Below, piece after piece: positions 9,850 through 21,317 of a stretch of DNA of 64,000 bases. The notes beneath the pieces were generated by a model, which was not told the DNA's origin, searched no databases, and saw only the letters and a program-made list of their open reading frames with translations. Location of the stretch: NCBI RefSeq assembly GCF_016808095.1, contig NC_068973.1, positions 29,320,077 to 29,384,076 of the forward strand, read 5' to 3'. Both the position numbers and the translations under genes were made by a program. Each line of letters begins with the position of its first letter. The stretch's first letter is position 1. The stretch comes from Vigna angularis. Lineage: Eukaryota; Streptophyta; Magnoliopsida; Fabales; Fabaceae.

Positions 9850-11083
9850 AGCAAATCCACTGTGGCTACAGTTCCGGTCGCTGCAACCGTCTGGTGTCGG
9901 TCTGATTTCTTTCTGAGTTTTACAAAAAAAAAATAATAAAAATAAAAATAAAAAATTTTGAAAATCTGAAAACGGGTATGGTTTTGTTGGGTCGATCCGG
10001 CCCAATACCAGACTTCTTGGATGATCCGATTTCACCAAAAAAATAATGAAACAAAAAAATCAAAAATGATAAATAGAAATTTTTCAAAAAAAAATAAATA
10101 ATAAATGGAGTGATGTAAAATTTGAAGTGTTCAAAATTGTTTTCATTTGCATGATAAAGGACATTTTTCAGGTTCATTGGGCCTCATTGCCATGTTAGCC
10201 TTCTTTGAACCCAATTCTTTCTGAAATATAAATTTGAGTGAAGAATTATTTTGGCATGTTTGTAATTTCACATCACACCATTTTGTTTGATTTTTATTCC
10301 TTCTTCTTCTGCATTTTGAATAAATATAAGAATAAAAATATTGAAAAAAGGGAACAGTGCTCGAGCCCATTAGGCCCAATGGCCTTCGTGGTTTTCTCTC
10401 GAGTATACTTCTTTTGAAAATATATTAAAAGTATTTTGTTTTCGCATTTTTGCTGTTGAATGATGTTTTGTACCTTTGTTCAAGTTGTCATGTGTGATTT
10501 TCTTTGAATTTTAAAAAAAAATCTCATTAGGCCCTTTCGGCATATGTGGTTTCTCCTGAACCAGTGCATCTGAATTTCTGGAAAAATAAAAATCCTTGTT
10601 TGTGTAAATTTTGTGTTTTCAATTCATGATCTCCCTTTTGATTTGTGTGAATAAGATATTTTGTGCTGAAAAATAAAGATAGAGGAATTCAGACCTTGTT
10701 TGAAGAATTTTTGTCATGGCTGTAAGAAAAATAGTTTTGGGCCCATTGGGTCGAGAGTGTTGTGAAGCTTTCTTTAATTCAATTTTCTGAAATCCTCTGA
10801 TAAAAAAATAAAAAAAATCGATTTTCTTTAGCTTGTTCCATAAAATATGAAAAAATGAAAAAATATTTTCCTTTGTAACTCTCCTCTGTCAAGCTTTCAC
10901 GGCTCAGGTCATCTGATCCATTGGGTCAATGTGCCTGGTAAGTCCAACTTCCTTCTATGTTACTTCTCCTCAGGGCCGATCCGATCCGGATTTTCCCGTG
11001 TCAGAAAGTAACCAAAAAAAAAAACATTTTTCAAACATTTTTCTAAATCAAGTTTACTCATATCAATTTTTGCATCGCTCACC
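9850..11083 (+). other. Giant-element internal DNA, AT-rich
   Basis: Upstream region of the antisense gene. It contains recurrent GGCCCAAT/TGGGCC words (9991, 10180, 10370, 10740); in plants GGCCCA-type sites are common in promoters, so some may serve the antisense gene. No coding frame is credible. Confidence 0.4.
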
Positions 11084-11410
11084 AAACCTAGTTTCTGCAC
11101 TGGTTCCCAAGCCTTTGTTTCCATTTTAGCTAAGAATGCCCATTTTTTCATACTGGCCTGCAAAGCTTAGTTTCCATACTGACCCGCAAGGCCCAGTTTC
11201 CACAATGGCCAAAAATCTCAATTTCCACAACAGCTCATAAATCCCATTTCCCATACTGGCCTGTAAAGCTCAGTTTCCATACTGACCCGCAAGGCCTAGT
11301 TTCCATTGGCCAAGAAATCCCAATTTCCCCAATGGCTCACAAAGCCTATTTTCATATCGGCCCGCAAGGTTTAGTTTCCAGGCTGGTCCGCAAAGCCCAA
11401 TTTTCAAACA
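11084..11410 (+). repeat. Short imperfect tandem repeats (GCCCGCAAGGCCTAGTTTCCA type)
   Basis: About a dozen degenerate units of 23-30 bp. Each contains GGCC-GCAAGGC or CAAAGC followed by CAGTTTCCA or CAATTTCCA. Two neighbouring variants alternate, suggesting a higher-order unit of about 75-120 bp. Confidence 0.7.
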
Positions 11411-12539
11411 AAAAAAAAACAACAAAAAAAAATCTGTTTCTCAACTAGTATCATCATTTTCATTTCATTTTACTTTTCTTCATGCATAAAAAAAAAAGTA
11501 CACAAAATTTGAGTCTTTTGTTTTCGATGCAAATCATCCATTTTATGAGATTTCAAAAAATATAATGGATGTCATAATCTCCTGGAGTCAAATGATCAAA
11601 TCACATATTCTTAAGGGATATCTGTGTGTACATTGCTTGAAAACATCACCCTTTAGCCTTCGCTATACCAATAGATTGGCCCAATCATGTTCTTGAGCCC
11701 AAATGATAAACACCAAGCTTTACACTGGGGCAGATTTTCCATCCTCCACTGCTTTCATTTGGGAGATCCTGAAGCCCGGAAAAAAAAAAAGAAAAAATAA
11801 AAAAGGAATGAAAAATGACTCTCTTGAGATCATTTAGTCTTTGTCTCTTAATTAATCTTTTGAAAATGAAACAACCAATATTTGAAATGACGTGTGGCCA
11901 TTTTTCTTCATCCAAAAAAAAAAAAAAACAAAAATATATCCTTTGATACCTAATTTGAGCCAATCAGAAATTTCTTTTCAAAATTTTACCCAAACAAGGG
12001 TTACCATCACGGTAGAAGTCGACTCAAATTGCAAGAGGAACACACTCAGTGATCAAATGAAGAAAATTCCTCAAAAGTGAAGTAAAAATACAAAGAATCA
12101 CAAAGTGATGGCCAACAAAGAATGAAATTTGAGAAAAGGGCAAAGTAGTCAAAACAGTTTCGACGAATAACTGATACAAAGTATAGATGGTAACCATTGT
12201 TTTTTTCAAAAAAAAAATACCCACAAAAATTTATTTGAGCCTTTATATCTTTTCTTTCAATATCCTTTAGCCCAAGCCACATTACGAGCCCAATAAAAGC
12301 CCACACAGATTGAATACTGGTTGCTTAAATTTTCATAAAGCTTAATTTTGAGACAAGACAAAAATGACCAACAATGCAGTCAAAAAAAAAATGAGTGATG
12401 AAAAATAATTGTCCACGGATGAAGGGAACTCCCTTTTGATTAAGATTTTACAAAGGAAAATCAAACCGTTTGGGGCAATCTTTTCAAGCCAATCCTTTCC
12501 ATATCCATCACAAACTCCTGAACACATTCAAATCCCATT
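11411..12539 (+). other. Giant-element internal DNA without gene
   Basis: AT-rich with several A8-A14 runs. Open frames on both strands are short and lack motifs. Confidence 0.4.
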
Positions 12540-12995
12540 CAAACTCTTCCCTCGGGTCCCAAAATTGGGGCAACTTTGTTTGTCTCAGATTTGTTACATT
12601 TGTATATTCGGTTCGTACCAAGACCGGGGCATCCCTTGTTGGGCCTCTCAGATTTTGTCCGCACCAAAATTCATAGATCCACCCTCAAAACAGTGGCAGA
12701 CACTTTGGGGCTTTGTATGATTTTGAGTCCATTTGTAAACCCAAAGTGGGGGGGGGGGGGCAACTTCTTATGGAACCTCGCTTAATTGACTAATGCCCAA
12801 AACCAAGGCGTGACTTTCATATGCTTCAGCCCATTCAGAGTATTGAGCAATTTTGTTAAATCTCAAATTTTTTCATTTGAACATTCAAAGCTCATACAAA
12901 GACTAGGGCATCCCTTGTTGGGCCTTGCATGATCTTGGTTCGCCCCGAATTTCAAAAATCCATCACAACCAAATTTGGGGCAATTTGCAAATCCC
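12540..12995 (+). repeat. Diverged ~300-bp duplication with a G13 tract
   Basis: The block ACCGGGGCATCCCTTGTTGGGCC with flanking TTTGGGGCAA words near 12620 recurs in similar form near 12903 (GACTAGGGCATCCC). A run of 13 G lies at 12748-12760. Confidence 0.6.
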
Positions 12996-13790
12996 ACATG
13001 ATATTCTCACTCCCTGATTCATGACTTGTTCCCTCACAATTCACAGATACATTTATCCATGGAAATACTTTTACCATGCTCCAAACTGGAGCAGCTTCTG
13101 GGTATCTACTACCTCACATTGGCCTTTGTAGCCGTTTTAAGGAGTAAGAGGCTCAAGTAGCCAACCCGATACTCTCCAAATCCTTCCAATCATCCTCCAC
13201 ATATTTTAACCAACCGCTGATGTCAAGCATGTACACACTAGTGTCTCGTCAAGAAATGCGTAGCACACAAACTTCATTTTGCACAATTGACTTTAAAATT
13301 GGACATCCATTGAAAGGAAATTGGAAGTCTAGATCGTCATAAATTTGATGATTTCAAAGAAAGCAAATTGACTCAGAAAAAAAATGTCATAGTTTCATAA
13401 TCTACCCATACATCATGTACATATTTTCATCAAACTTTGGATTTGCCTCCATGTATATTCATCAAATTTCCTTCCTTCAAAAAGACAAAAAAAATGCATC
13501 AAAGTTTTCCTCTCTAATTTCAAAATTTCATCAAATTTTTCTTCTTCAAAAAAAATCAGCATGCATCAAGGTTTTCTTCTCCAAATTTCAAAATTTACAT
13601 CAACCAAGTTTCTCTTGCATATCAAGATTTCAAATCCTTGTACAAAAATGCAACACCTTGTTTCTTAATTTCAAAATTTTCCAAAAAAAAATCAAAAATC
13701 AAAATCAAAAAAAATTTTCAACATCTCAAAATTTCAACCAATTCCAATTGTCAATTTCAAACCAATCAAACATTTTTCTCTCTGCCATTT
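12996..13790 (+). other. Giant-element internal DNA, low complexity
   Basis: From 13410 on it is rich in AAATTTC, CATCAA and TTCAAAA words. The 132-aa open frame at 13415-13813 is a product of this composition. Confidence 0.4.
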
Positions 13791-14698
13791 TATCTCGGCC
13801 ATCTGCAAGATAATGGTCGAAAGCACCTTTTGTTTTGTTTTTTATCTCGGCCATCTGCTAGATAATGGTCGAACACACTTTTCAATTTTGTTTTATCTCG
13901 GCCATCTGCTAGATAATGGTCGAAAGCACTTTTCTCTTGTTTTATCTCGGCCATCTGCTAGATAATGGTCGAAAGCACATTTCAGTTTGTTTTATCTCGG
14001 CCATCTGCAAGATAATGGTCGAGCGCACTTTTCAATTTTGTTTTATCTCGGCCATCTGCTAGATAATGGTCGAGCGCACTTGTCTCTTGTTTTTATCTCG
14101 GCCATCTGCTAGATAATGGTCGAAAGCACCTTTTGTTTTGTTTTATCTTGGCCATCTGCAAGATAATGGTCGAAAGCACTTTTGAATTTCGGTGTCTCGG
14201 CCCTCTGTAAGACAATGGTCGAGCCCAATTTTACTTTCTGTCATTGGTATCTCGGCCCTCTGTAAGACAATGGTCGAGCCCAATTTTACTTTCTGTCATT
14301 GGTATCTCGGCCCTCTGTAAGACAATGGTCGAGCCCAATTTTTACTTTCTGCCATTGGTATCTCGGCCCTCTGTAAGACAATGGTCGAGCCCAATTTTAA
14401 TTTCTGCCATTGGTATCTCGGCCCTCTGTAAGACAATGGTCGAGCCCAATTTTAATTTCTGCCATTGGTATCTCGGCCCTCTGTAAGACAATGGTCGAGC
14501 CCAATTTTAATTTCTGCCATTGGTATCTCGGCCCTCTGTAAGACAATGGTCGAGCCCATTTTTAAATTTTCTCAAACGACCCTCTGCATGGCAATGGTCA
14601 AGTCAGATTTTAATCTTTTTCAAATGACCCTCTGCATGGCAATGGTCAGTACATATTTTTACTTTTTTTAAACGACCCTCTGCATGGCAATGGTCGAA
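13791..14698 (+). repeat. 18-unit hairpin-forming tandem array near 3' end of element
   Basis: There are eight units of TATCTCGGCCATCTGCnAGATAATGGTCGA (from 13791), seven of CTCGGCCCTCTGTAAGACAATGGTCGAG (from 14194), then three of CGACCCTCTGCATGGCAATGGTCG. The spacing is about 45-56 bp. In RNA, UCGGCCAU pairs with AUGGUCGA (one G-U wobble); the last type pairs CGACC with GGUCG. Tandem arrays in the 3' untranslated part of Ogre elements are known, and in pea have seeded satellites. Unit homogenisation looks recent in the middle block. Confidence 0.9.
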
Positions 14699-14810
14699 CC
14701 CAATCAAATTCAAATTTCTCATTCATTTAATCTTGTTGATTTTATTTGAAAAAAAATGAAAAAAATTCTGTGTTTGTTCCTGATTCTTTTTCATTGAAAA
14801 TTCTCCGTTT

Positions 14811-14960
14811 CTCCTTGTGTATTTTGATATCCGAACGAAATTAATATTTCTATCTTTACTTATCTTTTACTCTGATAATATGAAAACATTGTTTATCATA
14901 TGATCTAGTAAAATCTAAGTAAAGAGGGGCCGACACTCAATTTCGTCCGGGTTGGTTAAT
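14811..14960 (+). repeat. Upstream copy of polypurine tract plus LTR start
   Basis: The stretch TATCTTTACTTATC through AAAGAGGGG and CACTCAATTTCGTCCGGGTT occurs here and again at about 15086-15235. The upstream copy has a small deletion at the LTR start (CCGACACTC in place of CAGCTGTCAACACTC). It looks like a relic of an earlier LTR boundary or a duplication around the priming site. Confidence 0.7.
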
Positions 14961-15191
14961 AAATTTACTTTCATAAAAAAAAAAAAATATTTCCTCGTTC
15001 ACTGCATCTGTAGCATTGGTGGACCTTCCACGAGGTTGTCACCCTTCAATTCTCAGTATTGTTTGTTTGTTTTATTCTCCGTTTGTTTCTTGGTCATCTT
15101 GAAATCCAGACGAAATTGGTATTTCTATCTTTACTTATCTTTTACTCTGATAATATGAAAACTTTGTTTATCATATGATCTAGTAAAATCT

Positions 15192-15208
15192 AAGTAAAGA
15201 GGGGCAGC
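15192..15208 (+). other. Polypurine tract before the 3' LTR
   Basis: AAGTAAAGAGGGGCAGC immediately precedes the TGTC start of the 3' LTR, the expected place for plus-strand priming. The same tract, with the start of the LTR, occurs once more 275 bp upstream. Confidence 0.7.
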
Positions 15209-15367
15209 TGTCAACACTCAATTTCGTCCGGGTTGAATTTATTTTCATCAAAGGGAAAAATAAAATAAAAAAATTAAAAAAAAAATAATACAAAAAAAAG
15301 GGTATATAATAACAAAAATTAAAAAAATATAAAAAAAAATATATACAAAAAAAAAAAAAAAGAGAAA

Positions 15368-16325
15368 ACGTTCATCCTCAATGCCGTTCGTCCTCAGGAA
15401 ACCGTTCGTCCTCTACATGGCACGATCGTTCGTCCTGCTTTGAGCGCGTTCGTTCCATCTTGAAATTGTTCAACCGTTCGTCCTTCCCCACTGTTGTGAC
15501 GTTCGTCCTTTGCACTGATTCGACCGTTCGTCCTTTGCACTGTTTGACCGTTCGGCATTTCGTTTCTTTTAGGACGTTCGTCCTCATCTTCAACCGTTCG
15601 GTCATCAAACGTTCACTATTCGACCGTTCGGCCATTTTATCATTTTGGACGTTCGTCCTCCTCATCAAGCATTCGGTCATATTTGTTACCGTTCGGTTTT
15701 GTGTTAGTGAACGTTCGGTTTTGAAGTTATTTACACTCATTTGAACGTTCGTTTTTTGGTGTGTGATTGATTATTAGCGTTCGGTTTTGGGGGCTCGTTA
15801 TTGTTGTACGTTTGATTTTGAGCGTTCGGTTTATATTGTTTAATGAGCGTTCGGTCTTCACTTGAACGCTCGGTCTCATTTGAACGTTCGGTCTCCATGT
15901 GTTTGTCTTCAGCGTTCGTTCGTCTAGCGTTCGGCCCAGCAGCAAAAGAAAGTGGTAAGGCGTTCGTCCTAATCACTCCCATCCTCTGCCGCTCGTCCAC
16001 CTCAACCCTCTGAGTGCTCGTCCTGATTTCTTTGAGCGTTCGTTCTCTTGTTGCGAGAACGTTCGTCCTATTTCTCTTCTACCTTTCGTCCTGAGCGCTC
16101 GTCCCCGATTTTCGAGCGCTCGTCCTGAGCGCTCGTCCACCTCAACCCTCTGAGTGCTCGTCCTGAGTTCTTTGAGCGTTCGTTCTCTTGTTGCGAGAAC
16201 GTTCGTCCTATTTCTCTTCTACCATTCGTCCAGAGCGCTCATTCTGAGCGCTCGTCCACCTCACCCCTCAGACAACGCTCGTCCTGAGCGCTCGTCCACC
16301 TCACCCCTTAAATACCGCTCAACCC
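15368..16325 (+). repeat. CGTTCG decamer cluster in the 3' LTR
   Basis: There are dozens of irregularly spaced copies of variants ACGTTCGTCC, CCGTTCGTCC, AGCGTTCGGT and GCGCTCGTCC. The part from 15934 onwards is also present at 1-375 in the 5' LTR. Spacing is about 15-40 bp with otherwise unrelated filler, so this is a motif cluster rather than a simple satellite. Confidence 0.75.
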
Positions 16326-18863
16326 CAATGCAAAAGGAAATCATCATCCTCATTTTCCAACCTCGGGATATTCATCTCGAACACCACCTCCAACATCTAT
16401 CTCTTCCCGAGAGCTCATCGTTATCCTCAGCCTGGTACCACCTCCAGGATTCATCTTCAACCTATCCTCACGGCCTTCATCTCCAACACCTCTTTATCCT
16501 CTCAATGAGCAATTCGTGCTATCCTCCGTTGCTTCATCACCTTTCCATCCTTTTGTTCCATCCATCAAGTACCCATTCGAAACCAATAAACCAATGTTTT
16601 TTTGAACCCATCACCGAGAACATCACCATCCAGCATACCACACGCACAGAAGGATGCCCACAGTATGAAGATGAAGACAAGATGGAGGGGCCCTTACCCT
16701 ATTTCCTCACGCCCAAGGACTGTTGCTCAGCATGCAATGGAATGTGTACTCACGGATTATTTCTGAATAGGAGGAGAGGCTCACGGGTTTTGAAGTTTTT
16801 TTTTTATAAAATTTTGTTTCTTCTTCACTCATCAGGGGAACTCACTCATCAACCACACCCCCCAACACCCGTGATCATCTCCAACAATGAAGGCCACGAC
16901 TTAACTTCAAACTCTATCACCCACTGCCGTAGCCATCTCCAACACATTATTTCCACTCCAGCCATCACTCTGCTCCTGAAACCCATCCCATAGAACCCAT
17001 CGCCATCGTCCTTTTCCTCATCATTCCGCATCAACATCCTCATCTCGGGACCAACTTCATTCCAGCTCCCAGCCCGTAACCAATCAACCTCACCTCACGG
17101 CCAACGCTTGTTACAACCATACCTCCCTACCATCACTGCACAGGCGTTTTTGTTCATCCCCTCAAACCTGCATGAAATAGGATCCAACAATCTTATCAAA
17201 AAAAGGGAACAAGAGACATCTCTCCGACAAGAGAGGAGAAGGAGAATCCAAGAGGAGAAACGTTTTAAAGCTGCGCAGGTATGTTTTTTATCTAAACTCT
17301 CAGCCTTTTCTGTGTGAACGCATGCCCTCTGTTTAGATATGAATGAATGAGGTTGAGTACGAATGGATGATGTCGTATGTATGAAATATGTTTGATCAGT
17401 ACGTACTAGTTTGCTTCACCTGTGACTTCACGGTTTGATCAAGAGCACACACCAATATGTATTTTCAATATCCAGATTCACTAAGTGTAAGTAATAATAG
17501 TTGAAGCATGCGTGAACTGAAGGACAGCCATACACTCACTGAACAGAGATCTCTGGGAAAACCGATTCCTCCATCAAGCACACCACGGGAATCTACTATT
17601 CCCCAACCATCATCTTCATTCACTCATTTTTTTCTAGCATCTGTCCACTGTAACCATAGAAACCTCAACCTTTGAATCCTCTCACCCGTAACCGCCTCAA
17701 CTCAATCTTCATCCATCACTTTCATCCCCAACGCCACCTCCATCATCTTCAACCTATACCTCACGGCCATCACCCCTCACCTCCAACGTCCATCATCCTC
17801 ATTCCTCTCCATTCTCTGTCAATACCGAAAGAACCCCAAGAAACAACTCACGGCCTAACCTCCGAACGGCCAACATCACCACCAACCACCGTAAGTATCA
17901 CCAACATCCCTATAGCACCTCCACTGTCAAACAGCCTCCATCCCAGACACCATCAACTTCTTCTCTCGTCACCACGAAACCCCATTCACCTTCATCATCA
18001 ATCAACTCAACACCACCGTGAAAACCCAACCTTCACGCTTCCACTTCAAACTTCCACCATCTTCATATTCATCTTCACCATCTTCAACTCCGCCATCCAC
18101 TATACCTCCGGCGTCTGCCCATCGCCCCGTGAACCCGTCATCCTCCTCCACGCCATCATCGCCGTTCCCCACCTCATCATCTTCATCTCCAAATCAGTCC
18201 AAATCAGCCTTCACCTTCGTCATCACCGAACAACATCCACACACCTAGCCCATTGTACAGTCAAGAAAACAACAAGATGAAAGAGAGGAAGATTTGGAAC
18301 GAGTGCTGGTGACGTTAGGGTCAGCCGGATGGCGTGGTGCCTGTCGGGGAGCAGCGGCCGTTTGGAGAAGAGGAGGCCGGCGTGTGGTCGCGCTTGAGGG
18401 GGGAGAGACCCTAAGTCTTTTTTTCTTTTTTTCGAATGAGTGAGAATGGGAGGAAAGGGGCAGAACCCCTAGTGTTTCAGCTGAAAGGAAGGTCTCGGGC
18501 CTGGGTCCAGACCGTTTCTCCTCTGCCACCCCCATTTCTTCTAAGTCGAGCCTTTTTTTTCACTTGGGTTTTGGCCCAATCTGTTATCAGAATTTAATCC
18601 GGTTGGCACCCCTTTGTTTCGTTTTCACACCCCTTCTTCCACTTGGGTTTAGGCCCAATTCGTGTATAAAGGGAAAAATAGCTTAGGCACCCCTTTCTCT
18701 TATTTATGCACCTCCGCACTTTTTGCTATTTACTTATCATTTTTTTATTTGTCTTTTATTTTTATTTTTTCCTTTGGTTTCCATTTTAAATATTTATCTA
18801 CCCTTTTTAAGTATATTTTTATAAACAATGAAAATATTAATAATAATGAATTTGACAAAATCC

Positions 18864-19122
18864 CAAAAATATGTTTTAAAGGTTTAGGCACATGTGTGAT
18901 CGCACGCATCGTCCTTGTGCCAAAAACCTTTTCTCTTTCTTCAAAATACCAAAAATACGTTTTAAAGGTTTAGGCACATGTGTGATCGCACGCATCGTCC
19001 TTGTGCCAAAAACCTTTTCTCTTTCTTCAAAATACCAAAAATACGTTTTAAAGGTTTAGGCACATGTGTGATCGCACGCATCGTCCTTGTGCCAAAAACC
19101 TTTTCCCTTTTCTTCAAAAAAA
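18864..19122 (+). repeat. Three tandem 86-bp units in the 3' LTR
   Basis: Same array as in the 5' LTR (offset 15933 bp), with the same unit number. Confidence 0.9.
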
Positions 19123-19714
19123 TACCAAAAAAATATAAAAATCCTCAAAAACCAAAAACATTCACTTTTTCAAAACTACAAACAATATCGCCTTGCCAGA
19201 ACTACGTGATCCTTGATTCTCCATCAAAAGTGGAGATACGTAGGAGCAAGGCCAGTCCTTGTCAGGCTCACTCTCCCAAAAATCCAAATCATTTTCCAAA
19301 CAATTTTCTCAAACAGTTTTCAAAAGAACTACGTAACCCTGATTTCTCATTTTGAATGAGAATACGTAGGAGCAAGGTCAATCCTTGTCGGGCCCCAAAA
19401 AGCTAAAAAATATTGTTTGTTTCTTTTGAGTTTTATTTTAAGGGGAAGTTAAATACTTTGAAAACCACATCTACATTCGCACATTTAGTTAAAGGTACTG
19501 CCTTAGGGCAGGCGTTGTAGGGTGCTAATACCTTCCCTACACGTAACCGACTCCCGAACCAAGAATCTGGTTCAATTTGACCATGCCTTATCATTTTATG
19601 GTTTTTCCGTAGTTTTCCAGAATAAACTATGGTGGCGACTCCAAAATCTCTCTTTTCAATATATTATTCTCTTTTTTATTGGATCGTCGTCCCGTCGCGA
19701 TTCCGGTTGCGACA

Positions 19715-19795
19715 GGTCTCAATCGGGTTCATAAACTTGTAAAAATGAGTCAATTAAGCCCTTTCCGTTAATTTATCATTGACGTCGTCTGTCTG
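19715..19795 (+). repeat. Left terminal inverted repeat of the MULE (tip missing)
   Basis: Begins GGTCTCAATCG exactly where the 3' LTR ends. It pairs with 24043-24119 in inverted orientation. Confidence 0.75.
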
Positions 19796-20484
19796 TGATG
19801 ACGTGGTGCATAGAAAATTAGCTCAGTTATAATGATTTAAATACGTGGATATTAGTATTTAAAAAAAACCTTTTTATGTGGCAGGGAATGAGGGAATTAG
19901 GGACTTTTATTGTGGGTTTTGTAACTGAAACATAAATACTTAAAGGGAATTAGGGATTTCATGAGTTAGGGATTTTCATTTGGTGAGTGAGTGTCAGAAT
20001 TAGGGTTGGGAAGAATTTTCGAAGACGAAGACAATCACGTGGTGGTGGACGAACCGAATTGAAAGTGGAGACGACTTAAGGTTAGTTTGCTATGTTTTCG
20101 CGTTTACGAATATGTAGTGATTTTGCTCTGTTTATGCGTTGTGGTCCCGATTTTGTTGAATTGTGGTCCCGATTTTGCTATCTTTTTGCGTTTAGGTTAT
20201 AATGGGTTTGCTATGTTGCTGCTTTGTTATTCTGTGATGGGTCCCAATTTTGGTATGTTATTGTATGTTCAATTGTCTACACTGTTGTGGTCCCAAAATT
20301 GCATTTGTGAATTGTTTAGAAGTAGTGGTCCCCTTTTTTGTCTGAGTGTTTCCTTAGCAGGGATGTTAGTTTGTTCCCCTGTCCCCTTCATGTGTGACTG
20401 TTTCCTTAGTTAGTAGGGAGTGAAATCATAAAATCCCCCCCAATGTACAGGTGTTAAAAGCTTGTGCTTCAAACATAATATAGC

Positions 20485-20836
20485 ATGGATGAATGTATTA
20501 AAGTTGTGGTCCATCATTGTGGCCATTTTGTTAGTGATGATAATGGAAATTTAAAATTTGATGGAGAGATAGCAGAATGGTCTTGTGATCCAGACCTGTG
20601 GTGCTATTTTGGAATATTAGCTTCAGTGAAAGACTTGGGTTATATAGACATAAAAGAACTTTGGTACAATTTAGGAGGCCAGTAAGTGGTGCCAGATAAG
20701 TTAGAATTATTGACTGATGATAGGGGTGTTATGCATATGCTGAATATTGCAAGATTAAATGGTGAAGTTCATTTGTACGTGGTTCATAATACCATGGAAC
20801 CATAGATAATAGAAATGATTGATTGAGTTGATGGTA
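20485..20836 (+). pseudogene. MULE transposase, N-terminal PB1-like part
   Basis: The ORF opens MDECIKVVVHHCGHFV, then D...W...D...Y-F-G-I...V-K-D-L-G-Y...K-E-L-W-Y. This is the pattern of the PB1-like domain that starts many plant MULE transposases (V-V-V-H-H-G-G and K-x-L-G-Y are the hallmarks as I recall them). After a stop at 20683-20685 the same reading continues with D-K-L-E-L-L-T-D-D-R-G, M-L-N-I-A-R-L-N-G-E-V-H-L-Y-V-V-H-N-T-M-E-P. It then meets further stops and gives way to foreign DNA near 20837. The original would have gone on to a DDE transposase domain, which is absent. Confidence 0.65.
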
Positions 20837-21298
20837 ACTTGGCAAAGAATTGACCTTGCTTGATTTCACTTTCTAAACTGACATACAATTGGCAAAGAAT
20901 TCCACTTTCCCTGTTTTCTAAAATTAGAACACTCAGATCCCTCTTGTTGTGCCTACCTAAGTATGATAAACCCTCACACAATCCCTTAGTGTAAGAAGTC
21001 CATCAAACTTGCCTTAAGTTTCAAAACAGTGAATCCAAACACACAACTCCATCCCTGGTGAATTGCACATCTGGTTTGATTTAGTTAGTTCCACTACTGA
21101 AATCTCATCCCTAAGAACTTTCAATAACTGCATCAAGCTCTAAGGCGTACCTCGAAACAGGCATTAAGTTCAAACTAAATCAATGGAAAGTCTTAAAAGA
21201 CAAAAGCCAACTGGAGACAAAACAACATTCAAAGTCAAAACAAATAACAAAGTCTAAAAGAGCCATAAATGCCCAAATTGCCTTGTGTTGGAACACAA

Positions 21299-21317
21299 GT
21301 CCCCAGCAACGGCGCCA
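21299..21317 (-). other. Athila-type primer binding site
   Basis: Minus strand TGGCGCCGTTGCTGGGGAC. The Athila/tRNA-Asp consensus I know is TGGCGCCGTTGCCGGGGA. Confidence 0.7.

Larger units (their letters stand above)
1..19714 (+). mobile_element. Giant non-autonomous Tat/Ogre-like LTR retrotransposon
   Basis: Positions 1-3781 repeat at 15934-19714 with an offset of 15933 bp, and the 3' copy continues back to a TGTC start at 15209. The LTR is therefore 4506 bp (TGTC...GACA), and about 724 bp of the 5' LTR lie outside the window. A 19-bp tRNA-Arg primer site follows the 5' LTR and a purine tract precedes the 3' LTR. The full length would be about 20.4 kb. Huge LTRs, a tRNA-Arg primer, an ORF1-like remnant before gag and 3' tandem repeats fit the Tat/Ogre lineage of Ty3/gypsy (family knowledge). 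I found no gag, protease, RT, RNase H or integrase in 3782-15208, so the copy must have been moved by proteins supplied in trans. By eye I noticed only two base differences between the LTRs (near 664 and 840), which implies a very recent insertion. A well-formed antisense gene sits in the middle. Confidence 0.85.
15209..19714 (+). repeat. 3' LTR of the giant element (complete, 4506 bp)
   Basis: It starts TGTCAACACTC at 15209, directly after a purine tract, and ends GCGACA at 19714. The ends form the inverted pair TGTC/GACA. It matches the 5' LTR base for base except for very few substitutions. The first 1.1 kb contains an A-rich stretch (15240-15365), then the densest run of CGTTCG decamers (15368-16325). 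Downstream it repeats every feature listed for the 5' LTR. It abuts the truncated left end of a MULE. Confidence 0.9.

Noticed and set aside
13791..14698. CRISPR-like array
   Set aside because: Plant nuclear DNA; units are contiguous tandem repeats with drifting sequence, without unique spacers of constant length and without cas genes.
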